Assembly (NCBI GenBank): GCA_016712715.1
Contig: JADJQM010000003.1
Location: 930,001 to 994,000 of the forward strand
Source of the DNA: Rhodospirillaceae bacterium
GTDB taxonomy: Bacteria; Pseudomonadota; Alphaproteobacteria; Dongiales; Dongiaceae
Direction of reading: 5' to 3'
DNA length: 64,000 nt
Within the stretch, counting starts at the first letter, position 1. The number at the start of each line of letters is the position of its first letter. Shown piece by piece: positions 57,049-64,000 of this stretch. The notes beneath the pieces are model-generated. The model made no database searches and had not been told where the DNA came from. It worked only from the letters and a program-made list of their open reading frames with translations. The position numbers and the translations under genes were made by a program.

Positions 57049-57864
57049 CTATTGTGGTATCGGGTCTGGAGCCTTTTCGCCGGCACCACCACCGCTGGTT
57101 TCTCTGCTGCCTCTGCCACTCGTGTCGCGGGATCTCAATTGAAGGTCGTCGAATTGACCGTCATTGCGGCGACAAGTCGCAAATTTGTAATTCGCGATAG
57201 CTCCGACGCCTTCAGGTTCCTCGGCAGGACGGATTGGCACTTGCAACGCTATTTCTCCCAACGGCGGAAATTGCGATGCCGTATCCTCTGTCCAACGCTC
57301 TTTCGTACTCAGCGTATTTTTCGTTGCAGTAGCCTGGTCTCCCGCGCTGAGAACCAGGGTGGCGTTTTGAAGAAAGAACTTGCGGCATACCAGCACGTTT
57401 CCTTCAAACACCAGCACTTTGGTTGCCGACGCATCGACGGACAGACCGAATTCCGTCCCTCGGATAGCAGTCACAGCATGACGGGTTGTCACGTCAAACC
57501 GTGACCTGTTTCCACTCTTTGAAGCGAAGATCCTCAGAAACCCTACAATCATGTCCAACCCGACATATCGCGCCGGGGGGTCATTCACTATGTGGACTTC
57601 GCTGACGCGGAGAAGTGAATTTGGGCCAAGGGACAGTACCGAACCATCCTCGAGAACAATCTTCAATCTACCATTGTCACTGGAGCGCACCAGATCGCCA
57701 TTTTCAACCAAGTCGCCGTCTAGCAATGACCTGGTGACGTCGTCTCGTGTAATGACTGCATCGCCGCTCGTGAGGATTGCCTTGCCAACCACCTTCGCGG
57801 CTGCAGGTGCGGCGTAGACAAGCCCAATCACCAGAAGCGCCATCGATCTTAGGATCAAATTCAT
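57049..57864 (-). CDS. FecR-domain exported protein
   Basis: A 271-residue exported protein. The signal peptide is LRSMALLVIGLVYAAPAAA. The FecR domain has VGKAILTSGDAVITRDDVTR, LLDGDLVENGDLVRSSDNGR, LKIVLEDGSVLSLGPNSLLR and TTRHAVTAIRGTEFGLSVD. The C-terminal 60 residues are polar and Gly/Ser-rich. There is no membrane anchor and no fused anti-sigma domain, so it is a free FecR-fold protein as seen in many type I secretion or surface loci, not a FecR regulator in the strict sense. It converges on the anti-sigma gene. Confidence 0.82.
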   Translation of the reverse strand: MNLILRSMALLVIGLVYAAPAAAKVVGKAILTSGDAVITRDDVTRSLLDGDLVENGDLVRSSDNGRLKIVLEDGSVLSLGPNSLLRVSEVHIVNDPPARYVGLDMIVGFLRIFASKSGNRSRFDVTTRHAVTAIRGTEFGLSVDASATKVLVFEGNVLVCRKFFLQNATLVLSAGDQATATKNTLSTKERWTEDTASQFPPLGEIALQVPIRPAEEPEGVGAIANYKFATCRRNDGQFDDLQLRSRDTSGRGSRETSGGGAGEKAPDPIPQ

Positions 57865-58128
57865 TTCATTACTTTTCTATTTAGCGACCGAAGCTCACCA
57901 ACTGCCTCTCTTCCGCGCGGTGCTGCATGACCTAACCAGGCAGTTCACAAGGAGTTTTGAGATATGACACTGACGTTCGCTAAACATGCATTGCTCCGTT
58001 TACCGTTTCTGCTCGCCCAACATCGTGTCACTATTTCCAGCGCCCGAGGTTTCGGACGTTTGATTGACTGCATCTATGGCAACTAGGCGTTGCCGACAGA
58101 ACGAAGAGCGATCCCTCGCCTGCCTCCC

Positions 58129-58476
58129 TCAATCAATTCTTACGCAATCCAATACACTCGGCACCCTCTCCGGGTAGTCCAATGGGCAGCTGCGCGACCC
58201 ATTAACAATCAAGAGGCGGGACTTAAAGCCTGTGCCTGAGCCGTTAAAGCGTTGGCCGGCTGGTGTTCCAGGCACAAAATGTGGGACAGCCGGATCGTCA
58301 TCGAACCCAGGTTGGGCAAATCTGTTCCGATCTGCACCAGCATCTCCATCGTCATCGACCGCTCCAGCCACCGTTGCAGTGGTGGCTGCCTGTGCAATGG
58401 CGTGCTCGGGAAACAGTGCGATCGCCGCAAGTCCCGCCGATACGACAACTGCGACGCTGAAAAGCATTTTATGCAT
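58129..58476 (-). CDS. small exported protein with a C-terminal Cys pair
   Basis: A 115-residue exported protein. The start at 58476 has GGAGA upstream; the signal peptide is FSVAVVVSAGLAAIALFPEH, then AIAQA. The mature part is acidic (DDDGDAGADRNRF), then FVPGTPAGQRFNGSGTGF, ending SRSCPLDYPERVPSVLDCVR: two cysteines, 14 apart. No family was recognised. The gap between it and the peptide gene at 58798 (58477-58797) shows no supported gene. Confidence 0.6.
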   Translation of the reverse strand: MHKMLFSVAVVVSAGLAAIALFPEHAIAQAATTATVAGAVDDDGDAGADRNRFAQPGFDDDPAVPHFVPGTPAGQRFNGSGTGFKSRLLIVNGSRSCPLDYPERVPSVLDCVRID

Positions 58477-58797
58477 TTTTTCATCTCCACAACTGTTTAG
58501 TAAGGAAGAGTAGATCTGAGTTTATTAAATTTCGGTAAATATTTCCTGATCCTCAGCACCAGTTAAGTCGCCTCACCCTTGGTGCCCACACAAAGAGCCT
58601 TTCGGTTCAATATCGACTCTACCTATCAAGGTTGCGGTCATACTCCTTGAAAAGGGAGTTATCGGCCTTCGACCAGCCCATAGTTGCTGCAACCAACTTT
58701 CTTTATGCGGCGTCACACTGTTGCGTATTTGTGGTGCGAATATTTCACAACTTGCGCACCACATCCGCATGGTTGAAACAATATGATGGAGGTTGTT

Positions 58798-58968
58798 ATG
58801 GGTGCGGCTCGTTGGCCAAATTACGAAATGGGCTGGGGCGGCGGTGGCGTTGACCGCGACGTGGTGAAAATGGATGGGAGCAAGGGACCGGCGCTGAAGC
58901 CGGCCCTGTCCTGCATGACGCCCAATGAAAGGCAGATCATGCGCCAGGTCGAGATTTCGAAGTCGTAG
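58798..58968 (+). CDS. candidate RiPP precursor peptide 1
   Basis: A 56-residue peptide immediately before a YcaO gene. The ATG at 58798 is chosen because GGAGG lies five bases upstream; an in-frame ATG at 58783 would bury that site. It starts MGAARWPNYEMGWGGGGVDR and ends SCMTPNERQIMRQVEISKS. It contains a short Gly run, one Trp-Gly pair and one Cys. A strong hairpin terminator separates it from the YcaO gene, as expected when a peptide must be made in excess of its enzyme. Which part would be leader or core is not clear. Calling it a precursor is inference from context. Confidence 0.5.
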   Translation: MGAARWPNYEMGWGGGGVDRDVVKMDGSKGPALKPALSCMTPNERQIMRQVEISKS

Positions 58969-58985
58969 ACTTCTCCCCGGTCATG

Positions 58986-59024
58986 AAATGGGGGGGGCAA
59001 CGCAGATTGGCCCCCCCATTTTTT
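58986..59024 (+). terminator. hairpin terminator/attenuator between peptide and YcaO gene
   Basis: Stem AAATGGGGGGG (58986-58996) with CCCCCCCATTT (59011-59021), a 14-base loop, ending in six T at 59019-59024. The YcaO GTG start is only 16 bases further on. It therefore probably acts as a leaky terminator within the operon. Confidence 0.75.
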
Positions 59025-59039
59025 CGCGAGGGTCATCAC

Positions 59040-60284
59040 GTGAATTCAGCTTTTCGAAGCCAGCCAGGTGAAGTTGCGCTGCACAAGGTTCTCCGCGCCA
59101 TTTCGACCCTGGAGCTTGAATCAAGAGTCGAGACCGTAGCGGCAACGCCGGGCGCTGCCTTTGTGTCGTTGCTGCACCAGGGTGAGCCGGTTGCCCACGG
59201 CATCGGCAAAGGACAATGCTGCGATGCTCTGACTGGCGCCTATTTTGAAGCGCTCGAGCACTATGCACTCGACCTCGCTGCAGCTGATGCCACGGCGCCT
59301 AAAACATTCAAGAGCAGCATGGCACTTACCCGTGATCCGGCGCTCACGGGCGATCGCGCCATCAGCTTGTTTGCGGAAAGTGAAGATATAGACCTTGCCG
59401 TCCGGAGGTTCACAGCGATAGCCGGTACCGATAACATCCTCTATCCGGAATTTCTTATCAATCCTCGCTGCATGACAGGCGGCACTTCCTTTCACGGTGT
59501 CGAGCGTTATTCGAGCAACAGCGGCACAGCCATCGGTCTGGGCAACGACGAGGCCGTACTTCACGGCATCAACGAAGTAATCGAGAGGGACCTGCTGTCG
59601 CGTATGCTGGCCTCCGGCACGTTTCTGGAACGCATACCTGTTGGCCTGATCGATCCGGCCACACTACCATTGGACATGCAGCGCGCTTTTGAGGCGACCT
59701 GCAAGATCGTTGACAGTGAACTCGCATTGCTGCTGATCAGTCAACCAGATGAACTCCCGACTTTTGTTGCCCTTGTCATGTCGGAGGATGACCATCCCGT
59801 CTGGGGTGCTGGCACAGCCCTATGTGGACTCCGTGCCGCCCAACGGGCAATTGATGAATGCGCCCAAAGCGCCCATGCCCTTGCCATGCGGCATGATATG
59901 CGAGAAGCCCAGACCGGCCACCGGCAGCGAGTCGCCGGCCTCCCGGCGCTCTCACGTATCTCCAGCTTGCACTGGAGTACTTTTACAGCGCATGTCGATC
60001 TATCGCCGATGACCTTTGCGGCGGCGGCCCAAAATATCTTTCCGGAGGAGTCCGGCAAGCCTCTCTGGTCCCTTGCTTCTACCCTAGCATCAACGCTCGC
60101 TGTCGCCAGGCGATCCTACAGTGGGATCTTCGGTGCCACGATTGCACGTTTTCCGGAAGAGATCGTCGTCGTCCAGATCGTCATTCCTGAGGCCGACAGT
60201 TTTTTTCTAGCGCTATCTGGCGTTCCGGTTGTTCCATCGATCCGCCATTGTCGTAAGACCTTAGATCTGGTCAACACGGAATGA
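59040..60284 (+). CDS. YcaO-domain protein (cyclodehydratase/thioamidation type)
   Basis: A 414-residue YcaO protein; this family activates peptide backbone amides with ATP to form azolines, thioamides or amidines. The GTG start at 59040 has GAGGG seven bases upstream; an ATG at 58983 lies inside the terminator and is rejected. Motifs: GIGKGQCCDALTGAYFEALE (ATP-site E in EALEHY), RYSSNSGTAIGLGNDEAVL, then INEVIERDLLSRML (second E-x3-E). The C-terminus has VVQIVIPEADSFFLALSG. No adjacent E1-like (ThiF/RRE) or TfuA gene was seen. It is convergent with the porin. Confidence 0.9.
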   Translation: MNSAFRSQPGEVALHKVLRAISTLELESRVETVAATPGAAFVSLLHQGEPVAHGIGKGQCCDALTGAYFEALEHYALDLAAADATAPKTFKSSMALTRDPALTGDRAISLFAESEDIDLAVRRFTAIAGTDNILYPEFLINPRCMTGGTSFHGVERYSSNSGTAIGLGNDEAVLHGINEVIERDLLSRMLASGTFLERIPVGLIDPATLPLDMQRAFEATCKIVDSELALLLISQPDELPTFVALVMSEDDHPVWGAGTALCGLRAAQRAIDECAQSAHALAMRHDMREAQTGHRQRVAGLPALSRISSLHWSTFTAHVDLSPMTFAAAAQNIFPEESGKPLWSLASTLASTLAVARRSYSGIFGATIARFPEEIVVVQIVIPEADSFFLALSGVPVVPSIRHCRKTLDLVNTE

Positions 60285-60308
60285 TCTCCTGGAAGGCGCA
60301 CCAGCCGC

Positions 60309-60348
60309 AAAAAAAAGGAGAGGTAAGGCATTCCTGCCTTGCCTCTCC
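60309..60348 (-). terminator. rho-independent terminator for the porin gene
   Basis: Stem GGAGAGGTAAGGCA (60317-60330) with TGCCTTGCCTCTCC (60335-60348), a TTCC loop and one G-T pair. Read leftward it is followed by eight T (A run 60309-60316), about 20 bases after the porin stop. It also shields the end of the YcaO gene. Confidence 0.85.
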
Positions 60349-60369
60349 GAGGTTACACGCAGGTGCTGT

Positions 60370-61491
60370 TTAAAACTTGATCGACGAACCGACGGACACT
60401 TCAAACGCGTCGTAGTCGTCGGCTCCATCACTTTCATCGGCGGACTCGACCCGTGTATAGGCGAGGGCCGCATCGATATCGATACCTGGTCCCATGGCGT
60501 AGGAACCCGTCAAGGCATAGCGGTCGAGTTTGTTGTCGTCATCGTCGACCGCAGCGTTTTCCGAGTTCACATGCGCCCAACCCAACCCAAAGGTCCAGGC
60601 ATCAATCTCATACGCGCCCCCGACGCCGACCATCCAGACATCGTCGCCCTTGGTGCCGGCCCCGTCGTCCAAGAAAGTGAACGCTGTGCCGAAGCTGAGA
60701 TTGCCGAAAGAGAGGTTGACGCCAGCATTGTAACCGGCTTGTTCGTCGGCATCGCCGCCATTCTGCCCTGCATCTTCGACATCGCCTTCCCAATAGGCAG
60801 CACCGCCAAGGGCCAGGCCCCAGCCATCGCCCTGATAATCATAGTGGAGGCCGAGGCCGACATTGTGATTGGCACTATCCGACTCGCGGAAGGGATGAAA
60901 CGTTCCGTCGGCATCGTCGTCGCCGGAATAGCCCTCCTCGTCATCGTTAGGCGTGTAGGACAGGCCGAAGCTGAACCCGGACCAGATCGGCGAATAGTAG
61001 GCAACCTTCTGCGACTTGTCCTGCCTGGTCAGGGTGCCCTCGGGATCAAAGGCCGGCAAGATGACAGCGCCGCTGGTGTTCGGCGAATACGGACCGAAAT
61101 TGGCGGTCGACCCGGGTGGCAGCATATACATGTTTCCGGCAGCACCCGCCTGCGAACCGATACGGATGTCACCGAAACCGCCCTTGAAGAAGGCGTAAGC
61201 GGCGTCGATCTGATCGGCTTCGTTCTCGGCTTCGAGCTCTATGCGCGCACCGACCGTCACGCCGTTGTCGAGCGTGACCGAACCCAGGAAGTAGATCTCG
61301 GCATCAGTGCCAACGCCGTCAAGGTTGTGGTCATCACCGATTTCATTGGCTCCATCGTCATCGACGGTGATGCCATAGTATGACCGCATGAAGCCACCAA
61401 GACTCAATTTAACGCCGTCATAGGCCACAGCGGTACCGGCCAAAAAGCTGACGCTGAGCAGCGCCGAAGTTCCCAGGAGAACTTTTTTCAT
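60370..61491 (-). CDS. outer-membrane porin
   Basis: A 373-residue general porin. The start ATG at 61491 has AAGGA upstream; the signal peptide is MKKVLLGTSALLSVSFLAGT, then AVAYD. The mature barrel begins GVKLSLGGFMRSYYGI, continues VTVGARIELEAENEADQID and GFGDIRIGSQAGAAG, and ends EVSVGSSIKF with a terminal aromatic residue. Loops are strongly acidic (DDDGANEIGDDHN). It lies inside the YcaO neighbourhood but may be an independent housekeeping gene. Confidence 0.92.
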   Translation of the reverse strand: MKKVLLGTSALLSVSFLAGTAVAYDGVKLSLGGFMRSYYGITVDDDGANEIGDDHNLDGVGTDAEIYFLGSVTLDNGVTVGARIELEAENEADQIDAAYAFFKGGFGDIRIGSQAGAAGNMYMLPPGSTANFGPYSPNTSGAVILPAFDPEGTLTRQDKSQKVAYYSPIWSGFSFGLSYTPNDDEEGYSGDDDADGTFHPFRESDSANHNVGLGLHYDYQGDGWGLALGGAAYWEGDVEDAGQNGGDADEQAGYNAGVNLSFGNLSFGTAFTFLDDGAGTKGDDVWMVGVGGAYEIDAWTFGLGWAHVNSENAAVDDDDNKLDRYALTGSYAMGPGIDIDAALAYTRVESADESDGADDYDAFEVSVGSSIKF

Positions 61492-61571
61492 GTTTTTCCT
61501 TTTGATTTTTCGAGGTCGAGAAGAGGAGACGTTGGTGAAGCGGCGGCTGTCGCAGGACTACGAACAGCCAT

Positions 61572-62423
61572 TCATCTTTTGCGAAGCACGTAGAACTGGA
61601 AGATCATGCCTTGCCAACCGCCGATGCTCCGGATGACGGAGAGACCGTGTTGGCTGGCAAGGTAGGGAATGCTGATGGCAATCGGCGTATAACCCATGAT
61701 CAGCATGTAGCTCTTGCTAGGCAGCCGATCAGCAAATCCCGCAAAATATGATGCGGCCTCCTCGCTGCGCATCACCTCTGCATTGAGAAATCGCAATACG
61801 AGCAATTCACTGCCGGCGATTGTCGAGCTGAACTGCCCGATCGTCGCCACTTCGACCTGCTGTAATCTTGTTCTCGCGAGCTCAACCATCCGCGGGCTGA
61901 TATCGGCACCGTAGAGCTGAAACTCCGGGAACGCTTCGCCGATCGAGACTAGGAAGGTGCCGGTCGAACAGGCCGGGTCGAAGACGATAGCATTGCGGGA
62001 AAGCTTCAGGGTTGGAATGATCTGGCGAGTAAAGTCGCGTAGATGACGTTCACCGGCATCCAGAAGCTCAGCTAGGTCACTCCCTTGCGTCCAGAATTCC
62101 GGCGGTGAAACCAACTCCCGCCTGTCCGGCCCCAGCAGGGCAAAGGGAAACTCAAGTTCACTGGTTTCGAACGCGAGCGCTGCCTCGAATGCCACGTTGC
62201 GTTCCGTCGTCGACAGAGGCATGAGCTGGATCTTGATGCAACTCTCCTCGCCCCGCACAGTGTGCAGTTCGCCCAGCAACATGCTCGGATCGACTATGCC
62301 GAACGATTCGATCGGCAGATCGACCGGCTTCTGCCCGACATAGATCCGCCGCCGCACGCGGAGAAAGAAAATGCGGTGCCGCGCTGCGGCTTCGATCTCA
62401 GCCAATTCTATCAGTGGTTTCAC
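61572..62423 (-). CDS. class I SAM-dependent methyltransferase
   Basis: A 283-residue protein with a C-terminal Rossmann methyltransferase domain: motif I AIVFDPACSTGTFLVSIGEA, post-I YGADISPRMVELARTRLQ. The first 120 residues (HRIFFLRVRRRIYVGQKPVD) have no recognised fold and could bind a partner or substrate. The start is GTG at 62423, with a weak ribosome site. It lies 48 bases after candidate peptide 2, on the same strand as the aminotransferase and the second YcaO gene. It may methylate the peptide or a small-molecule part of the same product. Confidence 0.8.
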   Translation of the reverse strand: MKPLIELAEIEAAARHRIFFLRVRRRIYVGQKPVDLPIESFGIVDPSMLLGELHTVRGEESCIKIQLMPLSTTERNVAFEAALAFETSELEFPFALLGPDRRELVSPPEFWTQGSDLAELLDAGERHLRDFTRQIIPTLKLSRNAIVFDPACSTGTFLVSIGEAFPEFQLYGADISPRMVELARTRLQQVEVATIGQFSSTIAGSELLVLRFLNAEVMRSEEAASYFAGFADRLPSKSYMLIMGYTPIAISIPYLASQHGLSVIRSIGGWQGMIFQFYVLRKR

Positions 62424-62471
62424 GATTCACATTCAGCAGCGATGGAGACGTCGCCTAGCTGATCCCGACCA

Positions 62472-62663
62472 TCAGGCGCATCGATCGAATGGTGCCACGC
62501 CATTCTGGTCCGGCGCATCCACGCTTTGACTGGTGGCGGCCGAAACATCCAGTTCACGCATCTCGGTACCGGTCAGAGTCTGCAGCGCCATCCGATTACC
62601 GAGATAGGCAGAATCGCCGTTCACGGTAATGCATGAGTGAATTTTTGTATGATAATAGCCCAT
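62472..62663 (-). CDS. candidate RiPP precursor peptide 2
   Basis: A 63-residue peptide between the aminotransferase and methyltransferase genes on the same strand. The ATG at 62663 follows GGGTGGGGTAGG. It begins MGYYHTKIHSCITVNGDSAY, continues LGNRMALQTLTGTEMRELDV and ends SAATSQSVDAPDQNGVAPFD, RCA. The stretch LTGTEMRELDVS looks like a helical leader. The tail after it is rich in Ser, Thr, Asp and Asn and ends with Cys-Ala, which would suit a core. Peptide 1 carries a similar MRQVEIS stretch. Whether it is expressed is not known. Confidence 0.45.
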   Translation of the reverse strand: MGYYHTKIHSCITVNGDSAYLGNRMALQTLTGTEMRELDVSAATSQSVDAPDQNGVAPFDRCA

Positions 62664-62741
62664 GGCCTACCCCACCCGTTGATCGTTGCTGTACCCTTTT
62701 AAGACGCGGCAGCGCCGAGGGCGGTTGCAAACTATTCCGCA

Positions 62742-63770
62742 TCAAAGGGCAACCATCACCTCGTGCAGGCGACGCATTGCTTCCTCCTGGATCTGCGGCA
62801 GCCGCGCGGTCAGGCGGATACAATCAGGCGGCATGCCTAGGATAAAAGACTTGCCGGGAAACATCGTAACGACGCCCCGCGCCAGCAACGCGCGGCCGAT
62901 GGCGGGGGCCTGCGGATGCTGCCAGCAGGCAAACAGGGTGGTGCTTGGCGAGTATGTGCCGCCAACCTTCAACAAGGCTGCCTCCAGCTCGCCGCGATTG
63001 CGCAGAACCTTGGACCAGATCTCCTTGATTTCACCAAGATGACCGAGGACGGCAATCCCTGCGAGCTCAGCCTGAACGCTAACGTCAAACGGCGGCACGA
63101 AGGCATGCAGCCGCGAAATCAATCTGTCCGACCCGACTACATAACCAAGACGGGCGCCTGGAATGAGGAACGCCTTGAAGCCGCGTAGGATAATGAGATT
63201 GTTCGGCATCGTCCCTGAGGCATACGTCTCACCAACAAGATCAGCATAGCTTTCGTCAACGATCACCAGTCTTTTTTCGGCAACGGCGAGCAACGATGCC
63301 ACGGTATCCTGCGGCAGCTTCGTGCCCAACGGATTGTTGGGGTGTGACAGGATGATCGCGTCACACGCACTGAACCGCGCGATCATCTGTGCGGCGTCTT
63401 TAAGCGGACAGGTGACAATGGTTGCGCCATACCGCTCAGGCGCAAGCGCCAGCTGCCAGAAGGCCGGCACCGGGACAAGGACCTTCTTGCCGGCGAGCAA
63501 GGCACGCGCGACCAGATCCAGCCCGCCATTGACACCCGCGGTGGGCATGATCTGACTCGGGGCGACAGTCAGGTAGTCGGCAAGCGCTGACTTGAGATCC
63601 GTCGATTGATGAGGATAGCGTGTGATGAGCTCTACATTCGCAACAAGAGCCTGACGTATCGTATCGGGCAGGCCGAAATCGAGGACGATCGGGTAGACCA
63701 TGTCGATCGCGCCTTTGCCGTCAACTTTCTCGGCGGACGAGTTGAATGTGCCGTCGAAGCCCAGGGTCAT
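62742..63770 (-). CDS. PLP-dependent aminotransferase, class I/II (HisC/CobD-like)
   Basis: A 342-residue fold-type I PLP enzyme. The start at 63770 (MTLGFDGTFNSSAEKVDGKG) overlaps the stop of the second YcaO gene by ATGA. Motifs: MPTAGVNGGLDLVARALLAG, then SHPNNPLGTKL (PLP-phosphate and Asn contact), IVDESYADLVG, and the Schiff-base Lys in RGFKAFLIPGARLGYVVG. It resembles histidinol-phosphate aminotransferase and threonine-phosphate decarboxylase. There is no histidine-synthesis neighbour. Translational coupling to a YcaO gene suggests it acts in the same pathway, perhaps on an amino-acid-like part of the product. Confidence 0.85.
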   Translation of the reverse strand: MTLGFDGTFNSSAEKVDGKGAIDMVYPIVLDFGLPDTIRQALVANVELITRYPHQSTDLKSALADYLTVAPSQIMPTAGVNGGLDLVARALLAGKKVLVPVPAFWQLALAPERYGATIVTCPLKDAAQMIARFSACDAIILSHPNNPLGTKLPQDTVASLLAVAEKRLVIVDESYADLVGETYASGTMPNNLIILRGFKAFLIPGARLGYVVGSDRLISRLHAFVPPFDVSVQAELAGIAVLGHLGEIKEIWSKVLRNRGELEAALLKVGGTYSPSTTLFACWQHPQAPAIGRALLARGVVTMFPGKSFILGMPPDCIRLTARLPQIQEEAMRRLHEVMVAL

Positions 63771-64000
63771 TTTGCAGCCTGACCGATCTCTGGTGCCATC
63801 AGCAGACGGCGCGATGGCAGCACGATCAGGCCGGAGGCAACCAGAAAGAACCGATCGCAACCCGGGATCAGGGCTGTTGCCACGGTGATGCCGTTTTCCG
63901 TCATATGCCGGATCGCAAAATAGGCCCGACTGCCGGCAAGCTCGATCCGCCGCGCGATCTCGAATTTGTGGTCGGTCGCGCAACGGCCAGACCAGAATTG
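63767..64000 (-). CDS. second YcaO-domain protein, C-terminal end
   Basis: The last 77 residues of a gene cut by the right edge. Reading leftward: FWSGRCATDHKFEIARRIE, LAGSRAYFAIRHMTENGITV, then ATALIPGCDRFFLVASGLIV and LPSRRLLMAPEIGQAAK. The part ALIPGCDRFFLVASGLIVLP aligns with the C-terminus of the first YcaO protein (IVIPEADSFFLALSGVPVVP), the terminal strand region of YcaO folds. Its stop overlaps the aminotransferase start. The identification rests on this short region only. Confidence 0.55.
   Translation of the reverse strand, partial: QFWSGRCATDHKFEIARRIELAGSRAYFAIRHMTENGITVATALIPGCDRFFLVASGLIVLPSRRLLMAPEIGQAAK

Noticed and set aside
58983..59039. ATG start for the YcaO gene at 58983
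   Set aside because: It lies within the terminator hairpin and would encode unconserved residues. GTG at 59040 has a proper ribosome site.

Overview
The window reads as a high-GC alphaproteobacterial chromosome segment, probably from the Rhodospirillales; this is inferred from gene content and has not been tested by phylogeny. No rRNA, tRNA, CRISPR array, complete insertion sequence or integrase was seen.

Layout: (1) 1-6.7 kb holds the start of an RND efflux adaptor and a minus-strand arginine deiminase operon (arcD-arcA-arcB-arcC). The operon is flanked by decayed remnants of an NhaC antiporter, a PPK2 polyphosphate kinase and an MscS channel. (2) 6.7-35.5 kb is a large exopolysaccharide and exosortase locus. 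It encodes UDP-glucose dehydrogenase, an initiating sugar-phosphate transferase, an OPX export protein coupled to an outer-membrane barrel, several glycosyltransferases, a pyruvyl transferase, acyltransferases, a Wzx flippase, a Wzy polymerase, a GumC-type co-polymerase, a BY-kinase-like protein, an ExeA-like ATPase and a TPR lipoprotein. It also carries an XrtD-type exosortase fused to an EpsI domain and one short VPLPA/PEP-CTERM substrate. (3) 35.6-45.4 kb holds a von Willebrand A protein, a giant CheB-CheR-histidine kinase-receiver protein ending in a FixJ-like HTH, an ECF sigma factor and a broken acyltransferase. (4) 45.8-58.5 kb holds small exported Gly-rich two-cysteine proteins, a bactofilin, an RTX protein with unknown neighbours, and an S8 protease divergent from an ECF sigma/anti-sigma pair. 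(5) 58.8-64 kb is a candidate RiPP locus: two YcaO proteins, a PLP aminotransferase, a SAM methyltransferase and two small peptides, with a porin between them.

Two patterns cut across the window. First, a 15-bp sequence close to TCGGAAWMTACYYAG occurs at seven intergenic places, upstream of the polysaccharide export gene, the CTERM and TPR genes, the VWA gene (twice), a small helical protein, the hybrid kinase and the ECF sigma factor. It looks like the operator of one regulon, and the FixJ-like HTH encoded here is the obvious candidate to bind it. Second, four genes are each broken by one missing base, each placeable in a G run, and three more by one in-frame stop. This points either to sequence error or to recent decay of the polysaccharide locus.

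The likely working unit is a cell-surface program: nucleotide-sugar supply, lipid-linked assembly, flipping, polymerisation and export of an acylated, pyruvylated polysaccharide, plus exosortase-sorted and other exported proteins, under shared transcriptional control. The YcaO locus is the best candidate for an undescribed system.
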